Part shown: in pieces, positions 12,394 to 23,413 of the stretch
How positions within the stretch are numbered: the stretch's first letter is position 1
How the letters are laid out: each line of letters starts with the position of its first letter
Notes under the pieces: generated by a model
Told to the model about the DNA's origin: nothing
Seen by the model: the letters and a program-made list of their open reading frames with translations, nothing else
Databases searched by the model: none
Translations under genes and position numbers: made by a program
Source: Physella acuta
Taxonomy: Eukaryota; Mollusca; Gastropoda; Physidae
Direction of reading: 5' to 3'
Assembly: GCF_028476545.1 (NCBI RefSeq)
Contig: NW_026732665.1
Location: 85,001-149,000, forward strand
DNA length: 64,000 nucleotides

Positions 12394-12396
<3 letters not shown>
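11238..12396. other. No gene seen; start of block B copy 1 plus GC-rich repeats
   Basis: Bases 11460-11590 match 32170-32325 (start of block B copy 2). From 11591 to 12396 copy 1 has about 0.8 kb that copy 2 lacks. That stretch includes three diverged units with GGGGCTTCG.GCCTACC and AAACCACTTTTTAGATTAGA, and palindromic CCTCCCCCCGGGGAGG. No coding sequence is supported. Confidence 0.6.
11733..11834. mobile_element. Short hAT-like MITE (candidate), about 100 bp
   Basis: The ends CCAGTGTCCGCC and GTCTGAAACACTGG form a 7-bp terminal inverted repeat (CCAGTGT) around a C-rich core. Related sequences lie at 11945-11995 and 55218-55297, the latter with TAGTGTCCGCC...GAAACACTG. A TIR starting CAGTG is common in hAT MITEs. 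I see no clear 8-bp target duplication, so the class is tentative. Confidence 0.4.

Positions 12397-12480
<84 letters not shown>
12397..12480. repeat. (AT)n microsatellite, left of LTR element
   Basis: About 42 AT units directly before the 5' LTR. A second (AT)n array (18142-18204) lies directly after the 3' LTR, so the retrotransposon inserted inside one AT array. Confidence 0.95.
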
Positions 12481-12482
<2 letters not shown>

Positions 12483-13076
12483 TGTAACTAGTGTAGTTAC
12501 TAGAGACGATAAGAACGGATTACAGTCTGACGCAATAGTGCAGGTGGTAGGCTGATAACGAACACAAAGCCAAGGCGTATTTTGGGAAGCGATACGATAG
12601 AGCTGCGCAGTTCATAATCTGATGCAACGAATGGGAAGTATTTCTAATACGTGGGATATATGATAGGACGGCAAGACGAGAAGGGGCAGAACCGAGGAGA
12701 ACAGTTGTGGAAGCCTGAACTGTAGATACGTGTATTAGGTTGTGAGAACTAAGTTGGAGGCTGAACTGTGTAGACGTATTGTGTTATGTGAGAATAGGAA
12801 CGATGGACACGTGCATTCTGTTATGTGAGGACTAGTGAGGACAGTGGGGGTCAGTTGGTTCATTATATTCTTGTGGAACATTGATGCATTGTTATGTGGA
12901 GCATTTCTATTGATTCATGTAATAAAGAGATCAATGTAAACCTGCACTTCCGAGTATCTATATTGTGGCCGATGTTGTGTGCTGGTCAAAGATAGCACGA
13001 GTAAATACACTCGGTAACATTTGGCACTACAAGTAAATAGACTCGGTAACATTGGGCGCTGTCGGCAGTGGTAACA
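12483..13076 (+). repeat. 5' LTR
   Basis: TG...CA boundaries, 594 bp, nearly identical to 17548-18140. The right edge is ambiguous. A GGTAACATT(T/G)GGCG motif is repeated about five times from 13012 to 13160, so the primer-binding region and the LTR end share the same tandem unit. Confidence 0.85.
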
Positions 13077-13310
13077 TTGGGCGCTGTCGGCAGTGGTAAC
13101 ATTTGGCGTTGTCGAGCAGTGGAACTGCTCGGTAACATTTGGCGTTGTCGAGCAGAAGAATTCAACTAGACCAGCCGCTAGAGGCAACCATCGTCAGCCT
13201 AGTTAATAACTGTGTGTTGTGTGTGATTTCGGACATTCAGGAACAGGGAAAAGTATTCTTACATACACGGTAGGAAAGGTATTTTTTTTACTCAAAGAAT
13301 TAAAATTAGA

Positions 13311-16300
13311 ATGTCTAATCTGGACGAAAAGCCGACCCATATTGTGGTCCTGCCCAGAGAGTCCCACATCAACAAATTTTACGGGGACGGTGATCCAACC
13401 TTAACTAACAGGTTCAGTGAAGAGGTCAAAGCTGCCTGGGCATCGAGATACATGTCACCAGAGGAAAGATTAAGGTTGTTGATGAGCAGTATAGGGGAGA
13501 CGGTTAGGGCGGAGGTCAAATGCCACGATAAAGCCCTCCAAACAGATCCAGATAAGGTGCTAGATCTAATTGTGGAGACCTTTGGGGAGAGACGGTCGGG
13601 ATCGCAACTGCTATCGGTGTTCGTAGGTATAAAGCAGAGACTGGCGGAGAGTGTGATGGAATATTCACACCGAATGAACAGGGCCTTTGAAGCTGTAAAA
13701 GGCAAAATACCCGACATAGATGCGCGCCTGCTGAGGGACCATTTTGTCGAACGGTTAGCAACCCCTATGTCAAGAAGATATTTGAAAGAGGAGGTATACA
13801 AAGACCCACAGTTGACCTTCCTTCAGGTCAGGAACTCAGCGATCCGCAGGTCCGAGTATGAGGACGAATCGAACTGCTCGGTAGACAAAGTCTCTGTGCC
13901 GGAACAGAAACAATCACCACCCACAGGGACCGGCACGATGGAAACCATGATGGCTCAACTGTTGGCTCACCTGGATAAGGTTGACCAACGATTGGAGAGG
14001 TTAGAAGGCAGGTCAACAGCAGAGAATCAGGGCAAAAACTGGACAAAACATAGACAAGTTAGACAGCCGCGACCTGCCAATCCATCACTCCAGTGGACAG
14101 CTGACGGTCGACCAATCTGCCTGTCCTGTTCACAGCCCGGACATATGGCACGGTACTGTCCGGTGAAACGATCGCCCTCTGTAAGGCAAGACAAGGCTAC
14201 AGAGTGGCGAGGTTATGGCTTAAGAAACAAAATGGGACAAACAATGAAAGAGTCTCAAACAAGACTTGAAGAGAAATTATCAGATATTGAAAAAGAACTT
14301 CAAATTACACAAGAAAAATTAGATTTGAAGCTTTCTGAACTTCAGAATTGTGAAACTAAGCTAACAGATACTATAGCCTTGGTGGAAGAACTTAAGAATT
14401 CAAAAGACTTGTTAATAATAGAAAAAATGAACTGTGAAATGAACTTGGATGTTAAAAAGTTTCAAGTGAACAATTTGTTGGCAGAGAAAAATGATGATAA
14501 GAAGGAAATTGGTAGACTTAAGAATGAGATCTCAATGTTAACCATGAAACTGGATAGGGAAAGTTCATGCAAATTAAAAGCACAGGAGAAATGTTCATCT
14601 TTAAAGTGTCTGTTAGCTGAAGAAGAAAATAAAAATATTAGACAACAGAACAGTGTTGGCAAACTAGAAGAAATGATAGACAAAGAAAGGCTATTGAATC
14701 AACAGTTAGAAAAGCAAGTATTAGAACTAATGAAAAAGGTTGAAAATAATACACTTCTTATAGCAGATAAAGAAAAAGAAGTAGAAGTTTTGCACATTTC
14801 TATTGAGAATCTTAAATCAGTGAATACAGAAAAAGAAAATGAAGTGAAGAATTATACAGATGAACTTGAATTGCTACGATCTAATAAAATTGCAGCTGTT
14901 AAAGAATGGAAACAGCCAACAACCACAGTAGAGGTCAGATCATTCTTGGGCTTTGCTTCCTATTATAGAAAAGTTGTACCTGGTTTTGCAAAAATTGCCG
15001 CACCGTTGCATGACTTAGTAAACAAAATGACACGGAAACACAGTAAGGAGAAAAAGAAAGGTAAAACACAACTGATAGGCGAATTATGGACTGAGGAATG
15101 CCTGAACTCGTTTAAGCTACTGAAAAATGCTTTGACAGAGGCGCCGATATTAGGATACGCAGACTTTGACAAACCATTTCGGCTAGAAATTGACGCCAGC
15201 TCTAAAGGTCTGGGAGCTGTACTATCACAACAACAGGAGCAAGGTTTCAGGTTTATTGCGTATGCCAGTCGGGCTCTGAATGAATCAGAGAAGAACATGA
15301 CAAATTACAGCGCCATGAAACTAGAACTTTTGACATTGAAATGGGCTGTGACTGAAAAATTCAGGGACTATCTATTAGGTGCTAAATGTGTGGTATACAC
15401 TGACAATAACACCCTGAGTCACCTACAGACAGCAAAGTTGGGATCCATCGAACAGCGATGGGCAGCAGAATTGGCACTCTTTGACCTAGAGATAAAATAT
15501 CGCCCAGGGCAGTCCAATGGCAATGCGGACGCTTTATCAAGGAATCCTTACGAGAGACCGGGCGATGAGGAAGAAACGCTGACAGGAATATGTGAGGTCA
15601 GAGCGTCAACAGATATCCCTCACGGGGTGCAAGTGATGCAAAACGGGCAGACCGGGGTGGAGCACATATCCACAGAGCCACGACATATGGACACCAGTGA
15701 TTTTAATTGCCTTAATCATAAAGAGATACGAGATGCCCAGAGAACGGATAGTGGGTTACAGCCGCTGTTGAAATACGTCCAGGAACAAAAATTCCCAAGA
15801 AGAAGGGAAAGAGAACAGTTTGGTCGGGAAACAAAGAAACTACTGAGTCAGTGGAACCGTCTCAGTATAAAGGATGGTGTTCTCATGCGGAGAATTCATG
15901 ACCAAATAGATGGGACAATACACCAGGTGGTGGTGCCTGGACAGTTACGAGAAAAGGTGCTAAAGTTGGCACATGACAGGGCGGGACACCAGGGTCAGGA
16001 CAGGACGCACAAAATATTACGACGGCGGTGCTACTGGCCCAATATGGAGATGGAGGTCAAACGCCATTGTGAGGCTTGTGTGAGGTGTCAGCATGCGAAA
16101 ATGCCAGCTGTCAAAATGAGACAGCCATCAGGACACTTACTGGCGACAAAACCACTAGAGATTGTGGCTATGGACTTTACGTCGTTGGAGCAATCATCGG
16201 ATGGGACGGAACATGTGTTGGTGATGACTGACGTATTCACCAAATGGACTGTCGCGGTGCCCACACGAGATCAGACGGCCAAAACAGTGGCAAAGGTCTT

Positions 16301-16865
16301 AATAGAACACTGGTTCATCAAATATGGCATACCAAGACAATTACACTCTGACCAAGGAAGGGCCTTTGAGTCAGAAGTAATTAACCAACTGTGCAGCCAC
16401 TACGGGATCAACAAATCTAGAACAACCACATATAATCCTAAAGGAAACGGACAGTGCGAGCGGTTCAACCGCAGCATGCATGATTTGCTGCGTACTATAG
16501 AACCTGAACAGAAAAAACGTTGGCCTGATTTTCTCCCAGAGTTGGTATACCTATACAACTGCACCCCCCATGCCACAACCGGCTTTTCGCCACACATGTT
16601 ACTGTTCGGACGGGAGGCTCGACTCCCTCTTGACTTGTTCCTAGGAAAAAAGGAAAGCATGACTGGCTCATACACCGCACTGGAATATGTGAATGAACAT
16701 ATGAGACGAATAAGAGAAATGTACAGGGTGGTACAAGAAAGACTAGAACATGAAGCACGGCGAAGAGAACCGCGGGTACAGACAAAAGACCCGCCACTCC
16801 AACTGAACGACAAAGTATTACTGCGTAGCCACCCATTAGGCAGAAACAAAATCCACGACTTCTAG
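13311..16865 (+). CDS. Gypsy gag / coiled coil / RNase H / integrase open frame
   Basis: One open frame of 1184 codons, treated here as a retroelement fossil. Visible parts: a Ty3/gypsy gag-like region (residues about 1-190, with PRESHINKFYGDG); a zinc knuckle (CLSCSQPGHMARYC, about 270-283); a lysine/glutamate-rich coiled coil (about 308-526); the RT-RNase H connection (SFLGFASYYRKVVPGF, about 540); RNase H (EIDASSKG at about 623; YTDNN); integrase zinc-binding region (AHDRAGHQG, CEACVRCQ) and core (AMDFTSLEQ, HSDQGRAF, NGQCERFN). The coiled coil is markedly AT-rich and lacks the style of the surrounding frame, suggesting it came from another gene. Gag resembles that of the element at 40743-44066. 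Whether any protein is made is unknown. Confidence 0.85.
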   Translation: MSNLDEKPTHIVVLPRESHINKFYGDGDPTLTNRFSEEVKAAWASRYMSPEERLRLLMSSIGETVRAEVKCHDKALQTDPDKVLDLIVETFGERRSGSQLLSVFVGIKQRLAESVMEYSHRMNRAFEAVKGKIPDIDARLLRDHFVERLATPMSRRYLKEEVYKDPQLTFLQVRNSAIRRSEYEDESNCSVDKVSVPEQKQSPPTGTGTMETMMAQLLAHLDKVDQRLERLEGRSTAENQGKNWTKHRQVRQPRPANPSLQWTADGRPICLSCSQPGHMARYCPVKRSPSVRQDKATEWRGYGLRNKMGQTMKESQTRLEEKLSDIEKELQITQEKLDLKLSELQNCETKLTDTIALVEELKNSKDLLIIEKMNCEMNLDVKKFQVNNLLAEKNDDKKEIGRLKNEISMLTMKLDRESSCKLKAQEKCSSLKCLLAEEENKNIRQQNSVGKLEEMIDKERLLNQQLEKQVLELMKKVENNTLLIADKEKEVEVLHISIENLKSVNTEKENEVKNYTDELELLRSNKIAAVKEWKQPTTTVEVRSFLGFASYYRKVVPGFAKIAAPLHDLVNKMTRKHSKEKKKGKTQLIGELWTEECLNSFKLLKNALTEAPILGYADFDKPFRLEIDASSKGLGAVLSQQQEQGFRFIAYASRALNESEKNMTNYSAMKLELLTLKWAVTEKFRDYLLGAKCVVYTDNNTLSHLQTAKLGSIEQRWAAELALFDLEIKYRPGQSNGNADALSRNPYERPGDEEETLTGICEVRASTDIPHGVQVMQNGQTGVEHISTEPRHMDTSDFNCLNHKEIRDAQRTDSGLQPLLKYVQEQKFPRRREREQFGRETKKLLSQWNRLSIKDGVLMRRIHDQIDGTIHQVVVPGQLREKVLKLAHDRAGHQGQDRTHKILRRRCYWPNMEMEVKRHCEACVRCQHAKMPAVKMRQPSGHLLATKPLEIVAMDFTSLEQSSDGTEHVLVMTDVFTKWTVAVPTRDQTAKTVAKVLIEHWFIKYGIPRQLHSDQGRAFESEVINQLCSHYGINKSRTTTYNPKGNGQCERFNRSMHDLLRTIEPEQKKRWPDFLPELVYLYNCTPHATTGFSPHMLLFGREARLPLDLFLGKKESMTGSYTALEYVNEHMRRIREMYRVVQERLEHEARRREPRVQTKDPPLQLNDKVLLRSHPLGRNKIHDF

Positions 16866-17547
16866 GGACAGGAGATATGGCAAGTCGTGGAGATGCCTAA
16901 AATAGCCGGTGGCCCCTTTAAAATAAGACCCACCAACCACACCAAACCGGATCGGTGGGCGAATATTACTCAATTAAAGAAATATTGGCATAGTCAAGAA
17001 GAGCATTTACACACAAAGAAACCTAAGACAATTAGGGAACCGGAAACTACAACGGAAATTCACATACCCATCCCGGAACCATGTCACCATAAACGGCACA
17101 ACAGCGATACACAAGTGGAGAATAACTGCAACAATGAGGATCTCGGTCCTCCCAGAAGCAGAGAGACAGTAGAACATCAGATAAGTGGTCCGCGGAGAAG
17201 TTTGAGAAACAGAAAGAATACGAAATTTTTCGTCAGCAACCATCAATTCTTTCATGGTCGCGCTGGGATGAGAACAGACTGTTCAAAAGCTATAAAAATG
17301 AACTGGTGAAGACACCAAACGAAAAAAGGTGGATGTGAATTCTAGAACTGCTTTGTGTCTGAGGAATATGAGGTAGACACATTTGATATGTTGAAATAGG
17401 GATAACTGTCAATCTTATACGAATGTGACGACATTGACAGTGAGTGGAACAGTAAATTTTTTTTACGGTGTTGCGTTTGACGTTGAAGGAGTGCACCTGC
17501 CAAGTGTTGTTTGTGTTTGAAAACACACAAAAAAGGCGGGGGTGGAT

Positions 17548-18137
17548 GTAACTAGTGTAGTTACTAGAGACGATAAGAACGCATTACAGTCTGACGCAAT
17601 AGTGCAGGTGGTAGGCTGATAACGAACACAAAGCCAAGGCGTATTTTGGGAAGCGATACGATAGAGCTGCGCAGTTCATAATCTGATGCAACGAATGGGA
17701 AGTATTTCAAATACGTGGGATATATGATAGGACGTTAAGACGAGAAGGGGCAGAACCGAGGAGAACAGTTGTGGAAGCCTGAACTGTAGATACGTGTATT
17801 AGGTTGTGAGAACTAAGTTGGAGGCTGAACTGTGTAGACGTATTGTGTTATGTGAGAATAGGAACGATGGACACGTGCATTCTGTTATGTGAGGACTAGT
17901 GAGGACAGTGGGGGTCAGTTGGTTCATTATATTCTTGTGGAACATTGATGCATTGTTATGTGGAGCATTTCTATTGATTCATGTAATAAAGAGATCAATG
18001 TAAACCTGCACTTCCGAGTATCTATATTGTGGCCGATGTTGTGTGCTGGTCAAAGATAGCACGAGTAAATACACTCGGTAACATTTGGCACTACAAGTAA
18101 ATAGACTCGGTAACATTGGGCGCTGTCGGCAGTGGTA

Positions 18138-18140
<3 letters not shown>
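17548..18140 (+). repeat. 3' LTR
   Basis: 593 bp, TGTAACTAG...GTAACA, matching the 5' LTR with very few differences. It is followed directly by (AT)n. Confidence 0.88.
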
Positions 18141-18205
<65 letters not shown>

Positions 18206-20035
18206 TATAATGCCCCATCTTATCCATTCTCTATCGCACTGTTTAAAACTAACGTAGCGACATAGTGCTCACGGGATAACACGGGTCGCCAAATTGCACT
18301 CTGCCGGGGCGCCACCCGTACAAAATTTTGTTTTCCTTGGAGTATTCTCAGCAACATTCCAAAGTTTCATGGCAATCGGATGAAAGGTGTAGTAATGCAT
18401 AAAAGGCAAATAAAGTCTTAATAATTGCTTTACCGGTCATATATTCTTAGACGAATGGCCTTGTTTTCTCAAACTGAGTTATTTAAATGTAAATAATACT
18501 TTAAAATAATAATTTAAATGTAAAAAACTCCTGCGCTTGGATCATATTAATCGGGGCACGGCTTTGCCTACACTACTGCCCAGCATATAAAAGCATTGAG
18601 TGTATGCTAATCACTCACCGTAGTATCACAGTTAATCACTCACCGCCTAAGCATCGGAGACGTGGAGTGGCGATCTCGTGAGCCCCCGACCACACTTCTG
18701 TAGGGGCGCCGCGTACGGAACCGGGCTCGGTTTAATTATCAAATGTCGTGTGCCGCCTTGTCAATATTGTAGGGTTCTTCTTAAAACTAACTTAGGCGCC
18801 ATAGTGCTCACGGGATAGCGTAGGTCGCCAAATCGCACCCTGTCGTTTGCCAGCGGACGCGCCTGATTCAATTTAGTAAAAGAATATAGACTTGATCGCC
18901 CTAATGTAATATATCTAAAGTGCTTATAATCTAAACTTATTTGGTTACAAAATTAATATTGAAGGTGTTCTAAAACAAATTTCATTTTCCAAACTTAGTT
19001 ATCTAGCACTAATAACGCCTCATGATAAATCAGGAAAACACAATTACTTCCCTTTAAAAAAAAAACCTTACATCGCGGGAAAAACAAAACTTTTTATTAC
19101 CGTGTTTTGGTGTTGGGAAAAAAAATAATTACATAATTAGCGGAGATTGATAAAGTGCAATATGATAAGTAAAAGACATTTTAAATAATGCCTTCAATTT
19201 ATTGTATACACTGAACGTACTGTTTACTAAATACTATTTGTAATCAATAACAGTTTAGAAGCCGCTCCTAAATGTACTCTATGTTTACTTCTATCTTTCT
19301 GTTTGCGGATAAGCTTGAGGTATCATAGTCGTTCTCTAATTTGAATAAGGCACGTCCGCAAGCGCCCCGACAGGGTTCGGTTTAGCGCTCTGGGCTCCCA
19401 TGTGAGAGCTATGGTGCATAATTTCGTTTTAAACAGTGCAATTGACAATGGATAAGAAAGGTTACTTAAGTCTTTAACTGAATCGAATAAGGGCGCCATC
19501 TAGTGCCCCGACAGGGTGCTATTTGGCGCCCCAGGCCTTACCGTGTTCGCTATGTCCCCTACGTTCGTTTAAGTGGGTGCTAAAAGACTATGAATAAGTT
19601 AGGGTACTATAGTCATTTACTAAGTTTAATCAAGCGGTTCCAGCGTTGCCCCAAGCTAGACTGTAAGCACTTTGCGTTCATGTTTGGATTTAAGATTGTA
19701 TTTATGTTGACGTTTATTTGAATTATGGTTTGCTTTAGTATTTCTATTTGTATTTGCTTTTTTGTTTGCGATTGTGTTTTCTTTGTGTTTGGGTTTTTGT
19801 TTGCATTTGGATTAGTTTTCGTTTACTTTTTTGTTTTCGTTTGTGTTTTTATTTGTGTAATGTTTGCAATTTCGTTTGTGGTCGGTTCGGGTTAATTAAA
19901 AAAGTAATATATATCCTAAACCCGGGCAAAGCCGGGTACCCTATATGCTGATTACTAAACACACAAGTCATGGTTCTTTACAGATAGCTTTTTCACAGAG
20001 GCAAGTGCAGTGCCTGGCTGAACCGGCTAGTATAT
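18206..20035 (+). repeat. Composite interspersed repeat (block B), copy 1
   Basis: This begins ACTATAATGCCCCATC after (AT)n and ends near CCGGCTAGTATATA. It recurs at 32394-33784, where about 0.3 kb is missing, and its tail recurs at 57913-58075. Internal inverted parts (CTTATCCATT...CACTGTTTAAAAC near 18219-18248 and its complement near 19427-19457) and repeated TAGTGCTCACGGGATA motifs suggest a terminal-repeat DNA element. The tail, with a TTTGTTTGCGTTTGTG-like stretch, a CCCGGGCAAAGCCGGG hairpin and GGCTAGTATATA, resembles RTE-type or related non-LTR 3' ends. The class is unresolved and it may be two elements fused. No coding frame is convincing. Confidence 0.6.
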
Positions 20036-20069
20036 ATTTATATAGAGGCCTAATACTTGCTATATATTT

Positions 20070-20126
<57 letters not shown>

Positions 20127-21379
20127 TCTATACGGGGCCGAATATTTTTTTACAATAATGTATCCTATGTTAAAGGCCTAGCAAAACAAATAACATTATT
20201 GTTATATGTGGTAGTGGTCTTGGAAAATGTAATAGCATATAGGCTGAGGAAAAGTAAAAATATCTAATTTCTCTGTTAATACATCTGCATATTTTCAACA
20301 ATTGTATTAAATCAAAATTTAATTGTGGTGGAAGTAATATTAACATGTGTATGTAGGGTGCGACAAGGTGGTGTAAAATGTGCTATTGAATATATTAATA
20401 TAAATTTTTTCAAATGGTTTACAGTACCCATAATTAGAAAGACACTACATTTCTTTTTGCTTTTTAAATGAAGTTGAATAAGTATAACAATGAACATATT
20501 TTTTTAAAAAATGTACTAATAATTTGCAGAAGAATTTTTATACTGTCATAAAAGTCAAATGTTAACTTTACATGACATGCCAAGCAAGCCTTTGTTGTCT
20601 GACACTGACCTCAACTACCTGGCATGTTAAGGCATTAAATTTAAATAATCAGAAGAGGGTCAAATTAACCCCAGCATTCAACACACAGTGGTCTTATTGG
20701 AATTAATAATGTTAGAATACAGACATTGGTAGTAAAACACTAAAAAGAATTTGATAGATTTAGTTAGCAATTTTAATTTCATGTTACAATCTTATACCAG
20801 TTTACTACAGTAACATTTTCATTAAAGTGTTTTTAAAAATAAAGAATACAAAATTAAACACATCAAAACAACAATTTTGCTAAAAATATGATACCAAAAT
20901 GTCAAAACATAACCTTTGCAGGTTTAGTGTTCTTGCTTTTTAATGCTTAACTTGTATGTGGTGTTATTGTTTCAAGCATTTGAAACTGATAGTTGTGTTA
21001 GTAAATGACCCCACTTAACCTCGATGAGACCAAAGAAAAAGATCAACTATAAATGTTTAGCAGCAAAGATGGTGAAAAATGGGTAATTTACTATTATAAT
21101 TTATTAAGAACAGTCTTCTGTTACCTGTAAATTACATTAAAATTTATGCAATGAACCTTTTGCAATTTTTACAAATATACATAAATATATATAAGTGACC
21201 TAGAAGTAGAACTTAAACATTATCCTATTATTAACATATACAGATTGTGAATGAGTTAAAGATAAGAAATTCTATTCTATTGATGCTTCAACAATTTAAG
21301 TAATGTAACATATTATTAACCACCATTCTGGTTAAAGTTTTCACGACAAATATCATATAAAATCTCATATATGAATTTC
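20036..21379. other. No gene seen; block B spacer
   Basis: Contains an (AT)n array at about 20077-20124. Bases 20335-20577 match 33785-33977, the left flank of the Mag-like element. The rest is AT-rich with no credible frame. This is the natural 3' flank of the zinc-finger array of unit 2. Confidence 0.55.
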
Positions 21380-22655
21380 TTTGTGCCTACTATAACATCA
21401 CTTTCACATGGCTCAACACCTGAATGAGCTTTTCTATGTTTATTTAAATTAGCACTGTTTAAAATCCTTTTATGACAAACATCGCATCCATAACACTTAA
21501 CTAATAAAAGAATATTTTTTGGTTTGCTTAGAGAAGAACTGTCTGAAAACTTTTTGTGTCAAACATCACATTCATTTGGATTATCTCCTGAATGAACTCT
21601 TTTGTGTTTATTTAAGTAAGAACTCTGAGAAAACCATTTATGACAAACATCACATTCATGTGGCATATTTCCTGAATGAACTCTTTTGAGTCTATTAAAC
21701 TTAGAACTGTTTGAAAACCTTTTATGACAAACTTCATATTTATAAGGATTAAGTACTAAATGAATTCTTTTGGTGTTTCCTTGGAGTAGAACTGTGTAAA
21801 AACCTTTTATGACAAACATCACATTCAAATTGTTTATCTCCTGAATGAAATCTTTTGTGTCTATTAAAACTAAAACTCTGAGAAATCTTTTTACGACAAA
21901 CATCACATTCATAAGGCTTAACTACTAAATGATTATTTTTTTGTTTGCTTAGAGTAGAACTGTCTGTAAAATTTTTATGACAACCATCACATTAATATGG
22001 ATTTTCTCCTAAATGAAATCATCTGTTTCTATTTAAATTAGCTCTGAGAAATCTTTTTACGACAAACATCACATTCATAAGGCTTAACTACTAAATGATT
22101 ATTTTGAACTCTTTTGTGTTTGCTTAGAGTAGAACTGTGTGGAAACTCTTTATGATAAACATCACATTTATATGGCTTAACACAAGAATGAACAGTTTTA
22201 TGTTTGCTTACAGTAGAACTGTAAAACATCACATTCAAATTGTTTATCTCCTGAATAAACTCTTTTGCGTTTCCTTAAATCAGAATTGCCAGAAAACATT
22301 TTGTGACAAAGATCACATTCATGTGTTACTAGTGGCTGCTTAGACTTAGAGCAAACATTTTAGAAAAATATTTATGGCAATCATCACATTCATGTGGCTT
22401 ATCTCCAGAATGAACTTTTTTATGCTTCCTTAAACTAGAACTATATGAAAACTTTTTATGACAAACATCACATTCAAATGGTTTATCTTCTGAATGAACT
22501 TGTTTGTGTGCATATAAATTAGAACTCTGAGAAAACTTTTTTTGACAAAAATCACATTCAAATGGTTTATCTCCTGAATGAACTGCTGTTTTGTGTTTTG
22601 TTAAATCAGAATTCCTTGAAAACCTTTTGTGACAAAGATCACATTCATGTGGCTT
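21380..22655 (-). pseudogene. Decayed C2H2 zinc-finger array (unit 2, distal part)
   Basis: Minus-strand finger units of 84 bp are recognisable throughout (antisense of ECDVCHKRFSNSS, HKRVHSGD, KPYKCDV). The frame changes several times and open stretches are short: for example 21559-21912 mixes two frames, and 22038-22238 is another fragment. At least a dozen finger units can be seen, some with lost cysteines or histidines. The array stops at 22655, where a foldback element begins; fingers resume at 23414 in the intact gene. The simplest reading is that this was the C-terminal continuation of that gene, cut off by the element and free to decay. Confidence 0.8.
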
Positions 22656-23413
22656 CTGTCAATTTGGCTCCAGACAAAAGGACCACTGACAATACTGTTT
22701 CTGTAGAGACTAAGTCTCCCGGCAAAGCGGTCTCATTGAATATGACACCTGCCAGTGGGACCCCTTCATCAATATTCTTTAGTTAGCTTATCCAACACTT
22801 TTATGTAATACAACGTATGCATCTCTTGTTCGGCAGGCCTTATTTTTATATTCGTTTATCTATTATAAAATATAGTATGTTTTAATTTAAGGGTCATCTA
22901 TCTATGACATCCATAATTGAGTCGTTTTTAGGCTGTTCCAACAGTGTGTTGGGAGAAGGGTCCACGCTATACCTTCCTACCTGCAGTATACTTGTAGGTT
23001 ATCAAAACAAAATGCTGTTATCATGTAAACATCATGTATATCATACATTTACACTTCTGTGCACGCTTTTAAGCAACAGATCTTTTCTGTTGTAAATTAA
23101 ACATTATCAAAACTTTAGAATTGGTGAAATTTAGCTGTTAAGGGCTCACTTTGTTTGTGAATTAATGTTGGTTCATGAAAAACAATTTCATTCGGGCATT
23201 TAAAAGAGTATATAGTGGTATTGGAGGTAGGACAAAATCGTTACTTTTATGCCAATAGTGGTCATGCCATTCATTGGTCTGGAGCCAATATGTCGGGAGC
23301 CCAATTGCCGGTAGCCCATTTGTCGGTAGCCAATATGTCGTGAGCCGATTTGTCGGGAGCCCATTTGTCTTGAGCACTTATATCGGGAGCCAATATGTCG
23401 GGAGCCGCTTTAT
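22656..23413. mobile_element. Foldback-type element, GGCTCCCGACA family, full copy
   Basis: The left end (22656-22690) has units such as CAATTTGGCTCCAGACAAAAGG. The right end (23278-23410) has the inverted unit (TATGTCGGGAGCCCAATTG), about seven copies of 19-20 bp. The 600-bp core recurs in pieces at 59533-59937, 60722-61058 (right halves) and 63301-64000 (left half). It has no transposase. It lies exactly between decayed and intact zinc fingers. Small open frames here (RLPTYWLP-like) are translations of the tandem unit. Confidence 0.75.

Larger units (their letters stand above)
12483..18140 (+). mobile_element. Ty3/gypsy LTR retrotransposon fossil with a coiled-coil segment
   Basis: The LTRs are 12483-13076 and 17548-18140, about 593 bp each, starting TGTAACTAG and ending GTAACA. 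They differ at only a handful of positions by eye, so the insertion is young. A purine-rich tract (AAAAAAGGCGGGGGTGGA) precedes the 3' LTR. An AATAAA sits in each LTR. The interior encodes, in order, gag, a zinc knuckle, a long coiled coil, the end of an RT connection region, RNase H, integrase, and (16887-17309) an integrase-tail-like stretch. No protease or RT core is recognised, so the copy looks broken overall (about two or more breaks). It sits inside an (AT)n array. A solo LTR of this family is at 60078-60676. Confidence 0.88.

Noticed and set aside
23162-23377. 71-codon frame with LPTNRLTTYWLP repeats
   Set aside because: Translation of the 20-bp terminal units of the foldback element.
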